Shown here: positions 44,155 through 56,049 of the stretch, piece by piece
Numbering within the stretch: the stretch's first letter is position 1
Layout: every line of letters starts with the position of its first letter
Source: Diadema setosum
Lineage: Eukaryota > Echinodermata > Echinoidea > Diadematoida > Diadematidae
Reading direction: 5' to 3'
Length of the DNA: 64,000 nt
Assembly: GCA_033980235.1 (NCBI GenBank)
Contig: CM067068.1
Coordinates: 35,689,546-35,753,545 of the forward strand
Notes under the pieces: generated by a model
The model's input: only the letters and a program-made list of their open reading frames with translations
The model's database searches: none
What the model was told of the DNA's origin: nothing
Made by a program: the position numbers and the translations under genes

Positions 44155-44720
44155 AGGGCTTTTTACACTTGTAAATTTTTGCTTAGCCCCGGACCAACAG
44201 TGGGGCTAAGGGGGGGGGGGGGGGGGGGGGGGGGGCTTAGCCCCACCGTTGGTACGGGACTATCCTTAGCCCACTTTCTGTTTACACTCGTTTTTGCCAA
44301 AGTGGGCTAGCCCCACCGATAGTACGGTACTATCTGGCCCTGCAAAATAGCAGGGGTTAGCACCGCAATTGCGGTGCCAAGGAAGTGAGTGTAAACAGAA
44401 CGAAAAAGTAATCCTGGGCTAAGCGACGGAGACGAAGTCCGACCCTCACTGACCAATCAGAAACGAGGTAATCAAGTGCTGCCGGTGCGTGCGTGTACGT
44501 GTGAAGTACACAGCGTAATTATGAATATTCATGTGGTTTGGAAAGTCCGGATCTAAGAAATACGAGTGTAAAAAGGTCAGTTTTCTCCTTAGACCCGGAC
44601 AAGAGATAGTACGGGACTAATTGGAGAGTGTAAAAAGCTGAAAAAAATTTGTACGGGACTAACGATAGTCCTGGGTCAGAGAAAGTCCGGGGTTAAGAAA
44701 CACAAGTGTAAAAATCCCTT
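44155..44720. mobile_element. hAT-like non-autonomous element in LINE
   Basis: The inverted ends AGGGCTTTTTACACTTGT and ACAAGTGTAAAAATCCCTT are flanked by TACATTT (7 bp exact, 8 bp with one mismatch). TIR shape and target size fit hAT elements. The interior has a 26-G run in a perfect-stem hairpin (about 44183-44263). No ORF. Confidence 0.75.
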
Positions 44721-45415
44721 TACATTTTACCCCGGTACTGCACTAGCCTATAAATCAGTCAGACATAGCGGCCTGATTTCTTGAATGCGCTACCTCAGCA
44801 TGTTCGTAATTTACAAAAAAGTTACTTTCAAAAGGTCGATCAAACATATTCTATTATCAGCTTCACGCTGAACTCCTGGATACTATTAACTATTAAACTT
44901 GCTGTGATCATATATTTCCACTGAAATCAACATTTGAATGGGATTTATGAGAAATTTAATCAATTTAATCAGTATAATTTGCTTATAATGACTTGACATT
45001 TTAAACCTTTTTCTTGCTCTCTCTTGTCAATGTCCGACAGGACAAATAGGCACCACACATGCATTTCTTCTTTCCCCCTTATGTTCCCATGCTCTCTTTG
45101 TAAATACCCCCCCCCCACTCCTATCAAGTATCATTTAAACTATTTGCAAGCATATATAGATTGTGTGCATGGGGGTTGCAACGATTTTCAAGCTTTAAGC
45201 TTATGTTGCAATTCCTTTGCGTGTTCGTTACCTTGAATAATGTAGCTCTCTTAGTGGAGTTGTATACTATCCTGTAACTGCTTCTTATCAATGTATATTT
45301 ATTGTATATATTCTGTCTTGGCTATATGAGATGTACTTGCATACATTTGTATGCATTCCTATTTTGTGAACACGCATGAAATCTTGAATAAATAAATAAA
45401 ATAAATAAATAAAAA
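44721..45415 (+). pseudogene. LINE piece 4: C-terminus and 3' tail
   Basis: The broken translation includes YPGTALAYKSVRHSG, the usual C-terminal box of this LINE type. It closes with GAATAAATAAATAAAATAAA at about 45390. Confidence 0.75.
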
Positions 45416-47927
45416 ATGCTAAATGGACAAGTTGTTATTCAAACGCATGTTGCTCTTCCATATAATGATGAGAACAAAAGACAAAATCAACAGAATAGAA
45501 ATGCAAATTGATTTGCGAAAATCAACCTATGATTAATGTATTGTCTCTGTAACCCTCCAATGATAAAGAAAGCCAAAAAAAAAATGAAGGAAAACGAAGA
45601 ATCTTCTGTCAATTCCGCAGTCAAAAGACATAAGAGAAAAACCATGGTAACAGAAAGTTAAATTTGAAACTTTATTCCAAATTAAGAAAATTTGAATTAA
45701 TATTTGGTTCTTGAATTTGTCTCGTGCATTCTTAAATTCCTTAATCAAAAGGTAAAGTGAAGAAATTTAGTCGATTTCACAACCATTACAGCGTATACTT
45801 CCTATGTCATTTAAAGTTTGAATTCATGACGAGAACACGTCGTCTAAACTGAACTCACCGTTTTGAATGTTTACACAAGAGAAGCTGCTATCTTAATCCT
45901 AATATAGGATTGGACTGCTATACCCAGAAGAGGCATTACTAATGGAAAGGGATTAGCTCTCTCATGACAGAGAGCCCCCCCCCCCTCTGTTTTTATCTCA
46001 GTCTAGCAAGTGTAAAATAACTGCATGCATGGGTGCATGCACACATCAGTGTGCTTTGCCGCACATTGCCGTTGCTATGTTGTCATGAGTATACTAAGTA
46101 TTCTCTTTGCCATTTCTATATGCCAGGGAGGGGGAAGAGACTTCTCCACCTCCCAGAACATGATATCTTTACACAATTCATATTTTAGACCTTGCAATTC
46201 CCTGAAACGTTGTTGAATCTATCCCTAGACTAGAGGGTAAAGACCTATGAAGTACTCTTGCAATGAAAATATTCTTTTTTTTTCTGCACAAAATAAAGCT
46301 GTCACTTTCTTAAATACGTAATAAACAAAAAATCCTACAGCCTGTCTTTTGTACAAAATTAACACAATATTACGAATGCCCACATCACAATCACGCAGCA
46401 AAAAGTATTGGTCATCAGCAATGCATTTCCACTGCCGCAAATATATAAGAGTGTCTTTGATGTAGACTACACATCAACAAACTGGTGCTGAAATAGTCAT
46501 CAAACCCGAGTTGTCTTTTGAGTTTGTCTTTTGTTATCATTTACTATTGTGGAGGGCATTTGCGAATGAATTTCAATGTGTCCAATTGTGCATTTTTGAC
46601 TTTTCTGCCTTGGAGGACAAAAACGAATGTGTTCACACATGCATAAAATTTCCCTTTGTATAAACCTACCAGGTTGATAGCCAATGAAATGATCTTTGAT
46701 GTAGTATGATTATGACACATTGATTTTTATCAAAATCTTCTATTAAAAATATTAACTGGGAAAAAAAAGGGTTTACTTTCTTTTTTTTTTGCAGAGTGTA
46801 GATAAGCAGCTTATCTCTCCATAGAGAATCATTTATGCTTTAATACAAGCCTTAGCTTGCATTTGCTAAAATAAAATAAAAGAAACAATGAAAAACAAGT
46901 AAAACTAGGAAATGAAGAGAGCAAACAAGTAAACAGATACGGAAAATTTCGCTCTCAGCCTCAGTTGAATAACACGTTTTCTTTGTTTTTATTAGTTTTA
47001 GCCAGGCATTCATGACCACAATAACCAAGTGATGTTAACTTTCTCAAACGCATGAGACCCAATTTTTGATTGAAAAAATGTTCGCATTCTATGGATATGT
47101 AGGATTTTAATATTTTTTCTACTGTATTGTATTGTATTGTATTGTATTGTATTGTATTATATTGTATTGTATTATACTGGATCTAATACTCAACGATACT
47201 TCAGACATTAGCAACAGATAGTTCTTAAAACTTAAAACTTAACCTTGAAATTAAACATGACGTGTTATGAGCTATTATGGATCCTTTATACTTTCATTTT
47301 TTTAATCCTTTAATTGAATTGTTCATGTTTGTTAAAAATCAGTCAAAGTAAACAATTGACAGTTAAATTAAGTTATGTATTGTAAATAAATGTTTAACTT
47401 TAATACAGTTTGTATTTGTCTGAGACCGCGAAGGTAGGTCGAAGTAATTCTTTTATTAATTCATTATTTCTTTTAAAGAGAGAAGAAAAAATGTTACCTG
47501 ATGTGGATGTATATTTCAAATTAAAAAAAGATGTTTACAAACATGCAAGAAGTCTGAGTGTATAGGAAGGAGAAGAAAGCAATGTGCCTGTTATTTTCTT
47601 CTGTTTTAAGTAATAGTGTCCTGTTTGTGTATTGGTAGTGGGTATGTGAAAGTGTGTATGCTTCATAGTCGAACCTTTCAAGAAAGGAAAGTAAAGATAT
47701 TGATGTTAAAATGGTAATTGTATTTTTCAAATCAATGATCTATTTATGTTGCTTTGCAAATACCAACACGACATGGCAATAGGAACAGAACATATTAGCA
47801 AATGCTGTTTTCGAGTTCACGTCGGCTTTCGTGGAACACCGACATATCTTGACAAGTGAAATTCAATGTGTTCGCAAACATGTAAATATTTCAGGAATAG
47901 ATAAATTGTCAAGGGGGAGATTACACG
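45416..47927. other. Intergenic, no recognised gene
   Basis: AT-rich. It contains a poly-C run at 45975-45984, poly-A and poly-T runs and a (TATTG)n minisatellite at 47123-47172. Open frames up to 71 codons look random. Confidence 0.5.
47123..47172. repeat. (TATTG)n pentanucleotide repeat
   Basis: About nine to ten near-perfect TATTG units. Confidence 0.9.
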
Positions 47928-48637
47928 TGTGATCCTGGATGACAAAACAACAAAAAGTCGCCAGACATGGATTCTTAGTTAAGGGCAGATTCTGAAAGAG
48001 TAGACTCTAAGCTTTAAAATGATGTATAACTCTATTCAAATAGACTGCCCTAACCTATTGGAAAGAATGCACACACTCTGGAAAAGTATGAACTGAGAAA
48101 AGGTTCTCTGAAGTACAGCGTCTATTCAAGAGCTTAATTTTTACCAATCCGTGCGAACTGTGCGACGGAAGGGGAAAACACAGGATGTAAACCACGGGAG
48201 CAACAACAATGAAGAGATTGTCAAATTAACCTGATATTAAGCATGCTTTACCAAGACGTTCTGTCCATAATCAACGTCATCAATTTTCTTAGCAGTAGCA
48301 TTATCCTTTGAAAAGTGAGTTGAGTTGAAAGTGAAGAGTGTGCAAAGGACTTCAAGAAATGAAAAGGGGCATACCTGATCATTTTACTCTCCTCCCAAAA
48401 AGGGTAGAAAAACTGCTGAAAACACACTTTCCCATCCATGTTATGATCCCAAACATAGTAATAACGAAGAACAAAGAAGAAGGATAGGTCTTTTCAAAAT
48501 ACACGTGTATGAAAAACCCAAGACTGGTTCGGGCCACCCATTTCCTTTTTTTTTTTTTTTTCAGTCCTCACATAAAATTACGGGGTGCTATTTTTTTTTT
48601 TTTTTTTTGGGGGGGGGGGGGTTGTGATGAACGGTCA
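47928..48637 (-). mobile_element. MITE family Y, copy 4 (decayed)
   Basis: Starts TGTGATCCTGGATGACAAAA and ends GATGAACGGTCA; the core aligns with copies 2 and 3 but carries many substitutions, a poly-T expansion and a poly-G expansion near 48540-48621. It is the oldest-looking copy. Confidence 0.7.
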
Positions 48638-48701
48638 TATATCATAATCAACTTAAATTGGATTGAATAATTGCATTTTAATCAGGGGTTTGTATATATG
48701 T

Positions 48702-48705
48702 ATTA

Positions 48706-48741
<36 letters not shown>
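48702..48741. repeat. (TA)n-(TG)n at the left edge of Y copy 5
   Basis: The TA run passes into TG and then into the TGTGACGG element end, so the exact TA target is masked. Confidence 0.8.
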
Positions 48742-48742
<1 letters not shown>

Positions 48743-51700
48743 ACGGTGCACCTCAAAACGAACATAAAGTCGCACACACTGATTTTGCGTGAGGACTGAA
48801 AATAAGTGAAATGGGTCAACCTAGCCGAACTTGACTTCATATTTTCTGAAAGAGCGGATCTTCTTTTACATTATGCTAAAATTTGGTATCATAAAACGGG
48901 CTGGAAAGTGTGTTTTTTTAGCAGTTTATCTCGAACATTTTTGGTAGAATAGTGTGATTAGGCTGCCCCCCCAAGGAAAAACGCAGTATCTAACATTTTT
49001 GGCGATTTTCACTTTTTTGCATAAATATAGTCAGTGGGCAATCCTTCTTCATATGACATATTCAGATTTTTGAAAAAATGTTTAGAAAGCCACTTTTCCG
49101 TAACTGCCAAACGCAGTATCTACACTCAACTTGCACTTTCCCCAAGGAAAAACGCAGTATCTACAAGATGAATATTTCCCCAAGGAAAAACGCAGTATCT
49201 ACAAAGCTAGTCTTAATTACCAGACACTGTTATTTATATATGTGAATACTTTGCCGGTTGTTCTGTAATTTGAACGTAAATTACTTTCTTTAGATATACT
49301 TGCTCAATAATAAGACATAATGTTCAAAATATCTAACCGAAACAATACTGATTAGTAAATATTTTGATGAGATCGTGATCCTAATATAAAACACAGTGTG
49401 TGATTAAGACTAACCGAGTGCACATTAAACAATACAACACAACACTGACAGCTTGCAGCTAGCTGCACTGATGCTGTGCAGCAGTCAGCACAGGGCCCGG
49501 CTAGTCAGCATACAGTGGGAGTGTGTACTTGGAATAAAACAAAATGTTGTCGTGGGGAAAATTACTCGTGAGCCTAGCCCTCAAGAAAAATTTATCTGCA
49601 GATAATGAGTAAGTTATTAAAAACTATTTCAATATTGAAAGAATAAAGCTGATTGTTTGTCACACGAAGCGAAGTAAACACAATGCATGTTTGTCACACG
49701 AAGCGAGGTAAACGCAAATGCATACATTTGTGTTTACTTCGCTTCGTGTGATAAACGATCAGCTTTATTCTTTCATATTCTACCTCAATGATGAACATTA
49801 TCCGTACTATAACTTGTTGTGAAGTAACTTTGTTAGGCCTAGACCCTTGTCAAAATTCCTCAGGCTCCGAATCCGAAAGTTTCTTCGAAAGGCAATAGAT
49901 CTATTTCTGTTGTATCGGATAAACGTCAGGTTATGTAACATTTTACACCCTCCCTTAGATCTAAGTCTAAGTCTTTTAGACTTGTCTAGACAGTAGGCTA
50001 TGCCTAACGTTTGAGTCTTGCGTCTCTTTTCTAATGTTAGACTTAACGTTAATCAGAACTTCCAGGGTCCGTATTCCGAAAGTCTAAAGAAAGATATAGT
50101 GTAGGACTTGAATAGGCCTACTCTAGGGCAGGCCTGTAGTAAGAAGTCTAAAACTTAACCACTTTTTAGAATCCTAAGTCTAGTGAAGTGTCAATGTTCA
50201 ATCTACCATACCATACTTGGGCCTATGTCTTAAAATTACAGAGTTGACAATACTATAGATTAGGGTCCATGGGAAAAATAGGTACCCACGGTAAATGGAC
50301 GAAAAAGAGAAAGTTAAGAATAAGTTGTATTTTAATTCTTATCGGATCTAGGCCTAGACAGTATCAAGACCCTAACCGGTTAGTGAGACTGGGTTGCGTA
50401 AAATGCATGCATGATCCCATGCTGCATGCTACATAACTTAGGGCCTACAAGTAAAAAAAGTTAGGCCTAGGTACCTACATTACAAATTTACATGACGTTA
50501 AACTTAGGTTCAATCCAGAAGGAATAGGCCTAGAGAGCGGATGTCACTTCATTCTAGACCGGTTCTAGATGTATTTTTTTTTTCTAATCAAAGAGTCCTG
50601 GCTCGTGTAGGGCTTAAACCTTCTGCAGTTCTAACGTTAGGCTATTTTTTTTTTCTGTGAGCATCGTGCATGCATAGCCTGAGGCGGTAGACTCGTGTAG
50701 CCTGCTACGTAGCCAGCTTAGAATAAACGATATAAAAACTAGACCTAGTCTAGATTGATCTAGGTCCAGACATCCGATTTAGATTTATTTTGGTCTAGAC
50801 AGACTGTAACCTAGACTGTACAGATCTAGATCTAGTATTCTAGATGCTAGTTAGCGGCTAGGCCATGTAGCATCACATTACAGCCCTGGCAAGCTTCATA
50901 TTAAACACGTATCGACATAACGTTAGGCCTACAGCAAGATCGGTCTGGGATACACTTTTAAGCAAAACGTTCCAAGAACGATCTGTTATTTAATAATCTT
51001 ATGAAGCCTACTCTGTAATCAGGGGATAAATGGGGGGGGGGGGTGGAGGATGCATCCCCCAGGGCCAGAGAATACTTGAACAATGATGTATACATGCATA
51101 CATAATTATGGCAGAAGATTAATCCTAGTCATTCCGCTGTAGATACTGCGTTTTTCCTTGGGGAAATTCGTTCCATTGTAGATACTGCGTTTTTCCTTGG
51201 GGAAATCAGTCAATTGCGTGGGGTTTCCCCAAAGTATCTACATTTTCATCAATAACTGAAAAACAAAACAAAAACACAAAACGATATTTTCCAGGAAAAT
51301 TGGTAGCTAGATAGACTAAAATTCCACAATGAAGGAATTTTTCAAAAGAGTATATTTTCCAGGGGCTTTGGCTAAAAGATAAAATGGTGAATATCTCGGT
51401 TGTTTAGAAATGGAGCTGGATGTAGATACTGCGTTTTTCCTTGGGGGGGGGGGGCAGTAGGTGTGTCTTTAGAATCCCTTTTTCATTTCTGAAAAACCTT
51501 GTCCACACTCTTCAGTTTCAACTCTAATAACTTTTGAAAGGATAGTGCTACTGCTTTGAAAGTTGGCATTAATTATGGACAGAATGTGTCAATGAGGCAT
51601 TCTTAATTTCAGTTTAATCTGATAATCCCTTCATTGTTGTTACTCTGGTGGTTTACTTCCTGTTTTTTGTCCCATTCATCGCACAGCCAGCACGGTTTGG

Positions 51701-51925
51701 TAAAGATTAAGCCCTTGAATAGACACTGTACTTTAGAGCCTCTTTTCTCAGTTCACACTTTTCCTGAGTTTGTGCTTTCTTTCCAATATTTAGATAGGTT
51801 AGGAGAGTCCCTTTGATTTGAATTATACATCATTTTAAAGCTTAAAGTCTGCTCTTTCAGAATATGGTCTTAACTAAAAATTCATGTCTGGCGACTTTTT
51901 GTTTGTTTTGAGGTGCAAGGTCACA
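48739..51925 (+). mobile_element. MITE family Y, copy 5, split by X copy 2
   Basis: The left end TGTGACGGTGCACCTCAAAA and the right end TTGAGGTGCAAGGTCACA (followed by TA) enclose element X. Left and right parts (48739-48962 and 51458-51925) together equal one ~690-bp Y. Confidence 0.85.
48963..51457. mobile_element. DNA element X, copy 2
   Basis: 2495 bp, starting CTGCCCCCCCAAGGAAAAAC and ending GTTTTTCCTTGG, G-run, CAG, flanked by TAGG (48959-48962 and 51458-51461). Other Y copies show a single TAGG at this point (GATTAGGTGTG), proving a 4-bp duplication. Subterminal repeats AAGGAAAAACGCAGTATCTA occur at 48970, 49141 and 49178 and inverted at about 51140, 51178 and 51421. No transposase. 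Confidence 0.9.
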
Positions 51926-52053
51926 TACATATATATATACATATATAATTATTCTCTAAACACGTCAGATAAGTTCAGGTATGATGTTTATCTCTTACAA
52001 TAAACATTGAAAAAAGTCCCAATATTCATTTGTGATGAAGTATTAATATTTGA

Positions 52054-52868
52054 TTACACTCACAGCACTTCCGACATAAATACAAACTGAGAATGGAGTA
52101 TGCGTGTTCGTGGATTTATTGGAGAGTACAAGTTTACCAAAACAAAAAGTGCTTACCACATTACATAACATAGTTACTCATGATAACATGATAGGGTTGT
52201 ACACTTTATAGACGAGAAAGTAACAACATGATCATACCAATGCTTGTTATACATATTTATACTTTCCGGTTTCAGGATTCGGTAATTTTACATCGACAAA
52301 CAGAAATATTATCCAAGTAGTAAATGCTTTCAAACACGCCACTGCTATGTCTAACTCTGGAAGGACCCGGGTTTTCTCTCCGCAAATTTGTATTCATCTC
52401 ATGACGAGCATCTGCACCGTGGAATACAACAACATATGGCAGTGCTCTCTGCGTACGGGCCACCTACAGACAAGCACCCCGGATCCCGCCTTGCCTCTTA
52501 GGCCCTTGTCGGAGGACTCCCTGCATGGTAATCCGAGAAGTATTCCCATCGAGTATAACTACAATGGACTTCTCTGATTGACAGGCGAGCCCACTCAACT
52601 CGGAACCCACAAGCGCGTACAGACCCATATACAAAAGCCCCCTGCATCAGAAAAGTGCTCGGCACTAGTCACAGGCGGGCGCGTCCGTGACCCGCCGGCT
52701 TTCCTCACGGTGCCTCTTGATGCATAAATGGCCACAATAACAATTGTTAATAAAACAAACATTCCGAAATACACCCTTCCCTACGAGTTTGACATAACAA
52801 GTGGAAAACATTTCATGTACTGTATAAACTACATCTGCGCAGAGGCCCAGAAATGAACAATTTCCGCC
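52054..52868 (-). repeat. Ngaro B2 terminal repeat
   Basis: 815 bp, starting TTACACTCACAGCACTTCCG on the + strand. It differs from B1 mainly by the absence of a 4-bp TATA expansion (52433-52438 against the matching place in B1). Confidence 0.9.
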
Positions 52869-53460
52869 TCTACCAATCCCCACCAGAAAAGACGCGCAGC
52901 ACCGCACCTGAAACACGAAGCGACGCCACCCAGATTTGTGTCACCCCATGGGCCCACCGTACCGTGAGAAACACAGCCCCAGCGCCGCCGCGCGTCCACG
53001 GCGCGAAGCCGCGCGCATTCCCGGAGGGAAGGAGACCCCAGGATTGGGTGAAAAACTGCCAAAAAAACCTTTGAGGAAAAAATGGCAGAAAAGCCCCAAC
53101 CTGCCAAGCTAGACTTCGACAACAAGATAGTCCTGTCTGGGATCCCTTAGACGATCACACATTGCAATTCCCTCATCACTCGGACCTATAATCCGCCTTT
53201 AGCGCGATATCCGTCCACACTTGTTTAAGGACAACGATCTCAAACTATACGATACAAAAAATTAAATTCCTATTAACTCAATAACCAGTTTGGCTGTACA
53301 GCACAACTTTCTCAATGTCTATTACCTGCCACATCAATATGTCAATAGGCATTTAATTATATCACGAGTAATTCCAAATTTACTTGTGTATCGACGACTT
53401 TCACAAATAATCAATGTATTTTTAATAGGAAAAAGTGTAGGGGGTGGTTATGGGGTGGGT
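52869..53460. other. Extra 592 bp between A2 and B2
   Basis: GC- and CpG-rich at 52880-53040, AT-rich after. It is not repeated elsewhere in the window. In the canonical Ngaro layout A2 and B2 adjoin, so this is a departure: a later insert, residue of a second element, or a subfamily trait. No protein is recognised. Confidence 0.6.
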
Positions 53461-53770
53461 AATTTAAGCGAGGGCCCGAAATTGATGCTCTCTCCGTGAA
53501 ATCCACGTACAGAATGATCCCTTCTCACATTAACTGCTAAACTTTCCCACGCTAAATGTTCAGCTTTCCCACGCGCACTGTTAAGCGTACTAATGCGGTT
53601 GCGCCATCGGGAACCATCAAAGGAGATCATTCGTTCATGTTTTCGGCGGCGCTCTTTGCGTATGCCGCCTGCTCTCGGGCTCCGACTAGCGCCGGACGCC
53701 CTCAAAGGCAAAAAAAACGAGTCAGTGAGCGAGTGTAAACCCCTTTTAACGACTAGCGCCGTTAAAGGAA
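53461..53770 (-). repeat. Ngaro A2 repeat
   Basis: 310 bp, near-identical to A1 (one extra A in a poly-A run and a G/A difference). Its outer end GTTAAAGGAA abuts B1 at ATTACACTC, the circle-junction-like seam. Confidence 0.9.
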
Positions 53771-54589
53771 TTACACTCACAGCACTTCCGACATAAATAC
53801 AAACTGAGAATGGAGTATGCGTGTTCGTGGATTTATTGGAGAGTACAAGTTTACCAAAACAAAAAGTGCTTACCACATTACATAACATAGTTACTCATGA
53901 TAACATGATAGGGTTGTACACTTTATAGACGAGAAAGTAACAACATGATCATACCAATGCTTGTTATACATATTTATACTTTCCGGTTTCAGGATTCGGT
54001 AATTTTACATCGACAAACAGAAATATTATCCAAGTAGTAAATGCTTTCAAACACGCCACTGCTATGTCTAACTCTGGAAGGACCCGGGTTTTCTCTCCGC
54101 AAATTTGTATTCATCTCATGACGAGCATCTGCACCGTGGAATACAACAACATATATATGGCAGTGCTCTCTGCGTACGGGCCACCTACAGACAAGCACCC
54201 CGGATCCCGCCTTGCCTCTTAGGCCCTTGTCGGAGGACTCCCTGCATGGTAATCCGAGAAGTATTCCCATCGAGTATAACTACAATGGACTTCTCTGATT
54301 GACAGGCGAGCCCACTCAACTCGGAACCCACAAGCGCGTACAGACCCATATACAAAAGCCCCCTGCATCAGAAAAGTGCTCGGCACTAGTCACAGGCGGG
54401 CGCGTCCGTGACCCGCCGGCTTTCCTCACGGTGCCTCTTGATGCATAAATGGCCACAATAACAATTGTTAATAAAACAAACATTCCGAAATACACCCTTC
54501 CCTACGAGTTTGACATAACAAGTGGAAAACATTTCATGTACTGTATAAACTACATCTGCGCAGAGGCCCAGAAATGAACAATTTCCGCC
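53771..54589 (-). repeat. Ngaro B1 repeat
   Basis: 819 bp, the same as B2 plus a TATA expansion at about 54152-54158. It ends TTTCCGCC at the inner edge, after which B1 and B2 flanks diverge. Confidence 0.9.
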
Positions 54590-55125
54590 ATACGGGCACA
54601 GCCCGCCGCCAATGCGCAGGAGAGCCGTACAGCGGTAAAAGGGGGGACGCAATAAAGATCCACGTTACACACATTTTGTTGTTGCTGTTTTGCTATACAC
54701 AACATTAATCTTGAAAGCACACATCGGAACAAGAGCTAGTTTACATCCTAGTGAAGGCATTTTGTGACTATCTCTAGCCCCAAGAAACATTACAAAATAT
54801 TTACTACCAAACTTGGGAGTTATCGAACTAAGAACGATCTAATAGACTCCCTTATCAATCTAATGAACACCTTTCATTACCAACCTCACTAATTGTTTTA
54901 CAAACTTCTCAGTACATGTGAGTGAAAAGGGCAACAAAAACAAATCACTCCTAGCTCATTAAACAGACGTTATAGGTTTTGCCAAAATCAGAGTACATAC
55001 CTGTATCAATAAAGATTTGTGGTGCATCATTATTGGTGTGCCCACGTTAGTGCGAGTGGGAGGCAACTGACACATAAAAAAAAGAAGACAAAAACAAAAC
55101 AAAACAAAAGCAAACCACACCTAGC
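54590..55125 (-). other. Ngaro 3' internal untranslated stretch
   Basis: Lies between the hydrolase stop and B1. AT-rich, with an A/CAAAA run at about 55078-55110. No ORF can be supported. Confidence 0.5.
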
Positions 55126-55734
55126 TCATATCATGTCGGCTATCCCGCTTCGGAGGTCTGTTAGAAATAGTGCTATGCCAACATCGGATAAGTGTATGCC
55201 GTCCTGTCGGTAAAGAGTGGCGTCATGATGTCGAATGGCTTGATGCGTAATAACAGGAGCCCCTGCTTGCAGACAACATGCGCGTGCTCGCTTGTTCATA
55301 GCAAGGCGAATCCTATCAGCCCGATTCTGGTGGGAATCCGCAAAACGGGCGTATTTCCTCCTTGGCAGAATTTCCGACCAAACAATTATTGCTTCTGGAA
55401 GAAGTTGCTGCACTTTAAACATTGTCTCTGAAACCAGCTCCATCAGTGCTTTCTTCGGAAAAAACCCGATGTCGTTTGTACCCGCGTGGATGATGACGTG
55501 TGACAAGTTGCAGAAGTGCTGAGACGAAATAATCGATTCCAGCCTGCTATGAACCTGGCCGAGTCGAAGCCCCCTATATCCTCTCCATTGGACTGGAGCC
55601 CGCTGCCTCATTGCTTGGACTCCCTCTCGACTGGCGAATCTCCCGGCCCAGTACGCTATTGAGTCCCCAACTACCAGGATCGTACGCCGCCCTCGCCTGC
55701 CTGCAAAACAAAGAAAACTATCACCCGGCAGCGT
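55126..55734 (-). CDS. SGNH/GDSL-type hydrolase ORF of Ngaro element
   Basis: The frame is open from 55734 down to the stop at 55126. It contains ILVVGDSIAYWAGR (block I, catalytic Ser), VIIHAGTNDIGF (block III, Gly-x-Asn-Asp type) and RQDGIHLSDVGIALF (block V, Asp-x-x-His), the full SGNH set. The first ATG (55611) lies after the GDS block, so translation must start elsewhere. A TTTGTTTTGCAG acceptor just before 55700 suggests splicing from an upstream exon. Some Ngaro elements carry a hydrolase-like ORF after the recombinase; its role in the life cycle is not known. Confidence 0.8.
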   Translation of the reverse strand, partial: TLPGDSFLCFAGRRGRRTILVVGDSIAYWAGRFASREGVQAMRQRAPVQWRGYRGLRLGQVHSRLESIISSQHFCNLSHVIIHAGTNDIGFFPKKALMELVSETMFKVQQLLPEAIIVWSEILPRRKYARFADSHQNRADRIRLAMNKRARACCLQAGAPVITHQAIRHHDATLYRQDGIHLSDVGIALFLTDLRSGIADMI

Positions 55735-56049
55735 CTAGCTCAACCAAATATTTGCTCTATGTGCCCCAGCATTTGTATATAGTGAAATTGTCCGTACTTT
55801 TCGACATAATTCACAATTTCTAAGCTGGGTTAACCCTACTAAACTGGGTTAATCATACTTGAACTGATCTATAATCTAACAACATGTTAATTTACCAAAG
55901 TTTATGTGCTCAAAGTGAATTTTATAGCGAACAAACCCTCGTTCCTCAGCATACCACAGTATATACCAACATAACAAAAACATATCCACTATTCTAGTAA
56001 CTATAGCAACATGAATCTATGAACATAAGTGTCCCAAACATGTGAGGGA

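Larger units (their letters stand above)
36123..45415 (+). pseudogene. Older CR1-type LINE split by four insertions
   Basis: Pieces at 36123-36342, 37624-39150, 43171-44154 and 44721-45415 together form one LINE of about 3.5 kb in the + direction, ending in a (TAAA)n-like tail (45386-45415). Endonuclease, RT and C-terminal motifs appear in the right order. It is dead: frameshifts near 38340 and 38500, a stop near 38590 and a deletion near 38868. Insertions are a TTAA element, element X (with Y and another LINE scrap inside) and a hAT-like element. Confidence 0.85.

Noticed and set aside
54386..54652. Open frames in B1 and B2 repeated identically
   Set aside because: Identity comes from the terminal repeat itself; no domain, so treated as non-coding repeat.
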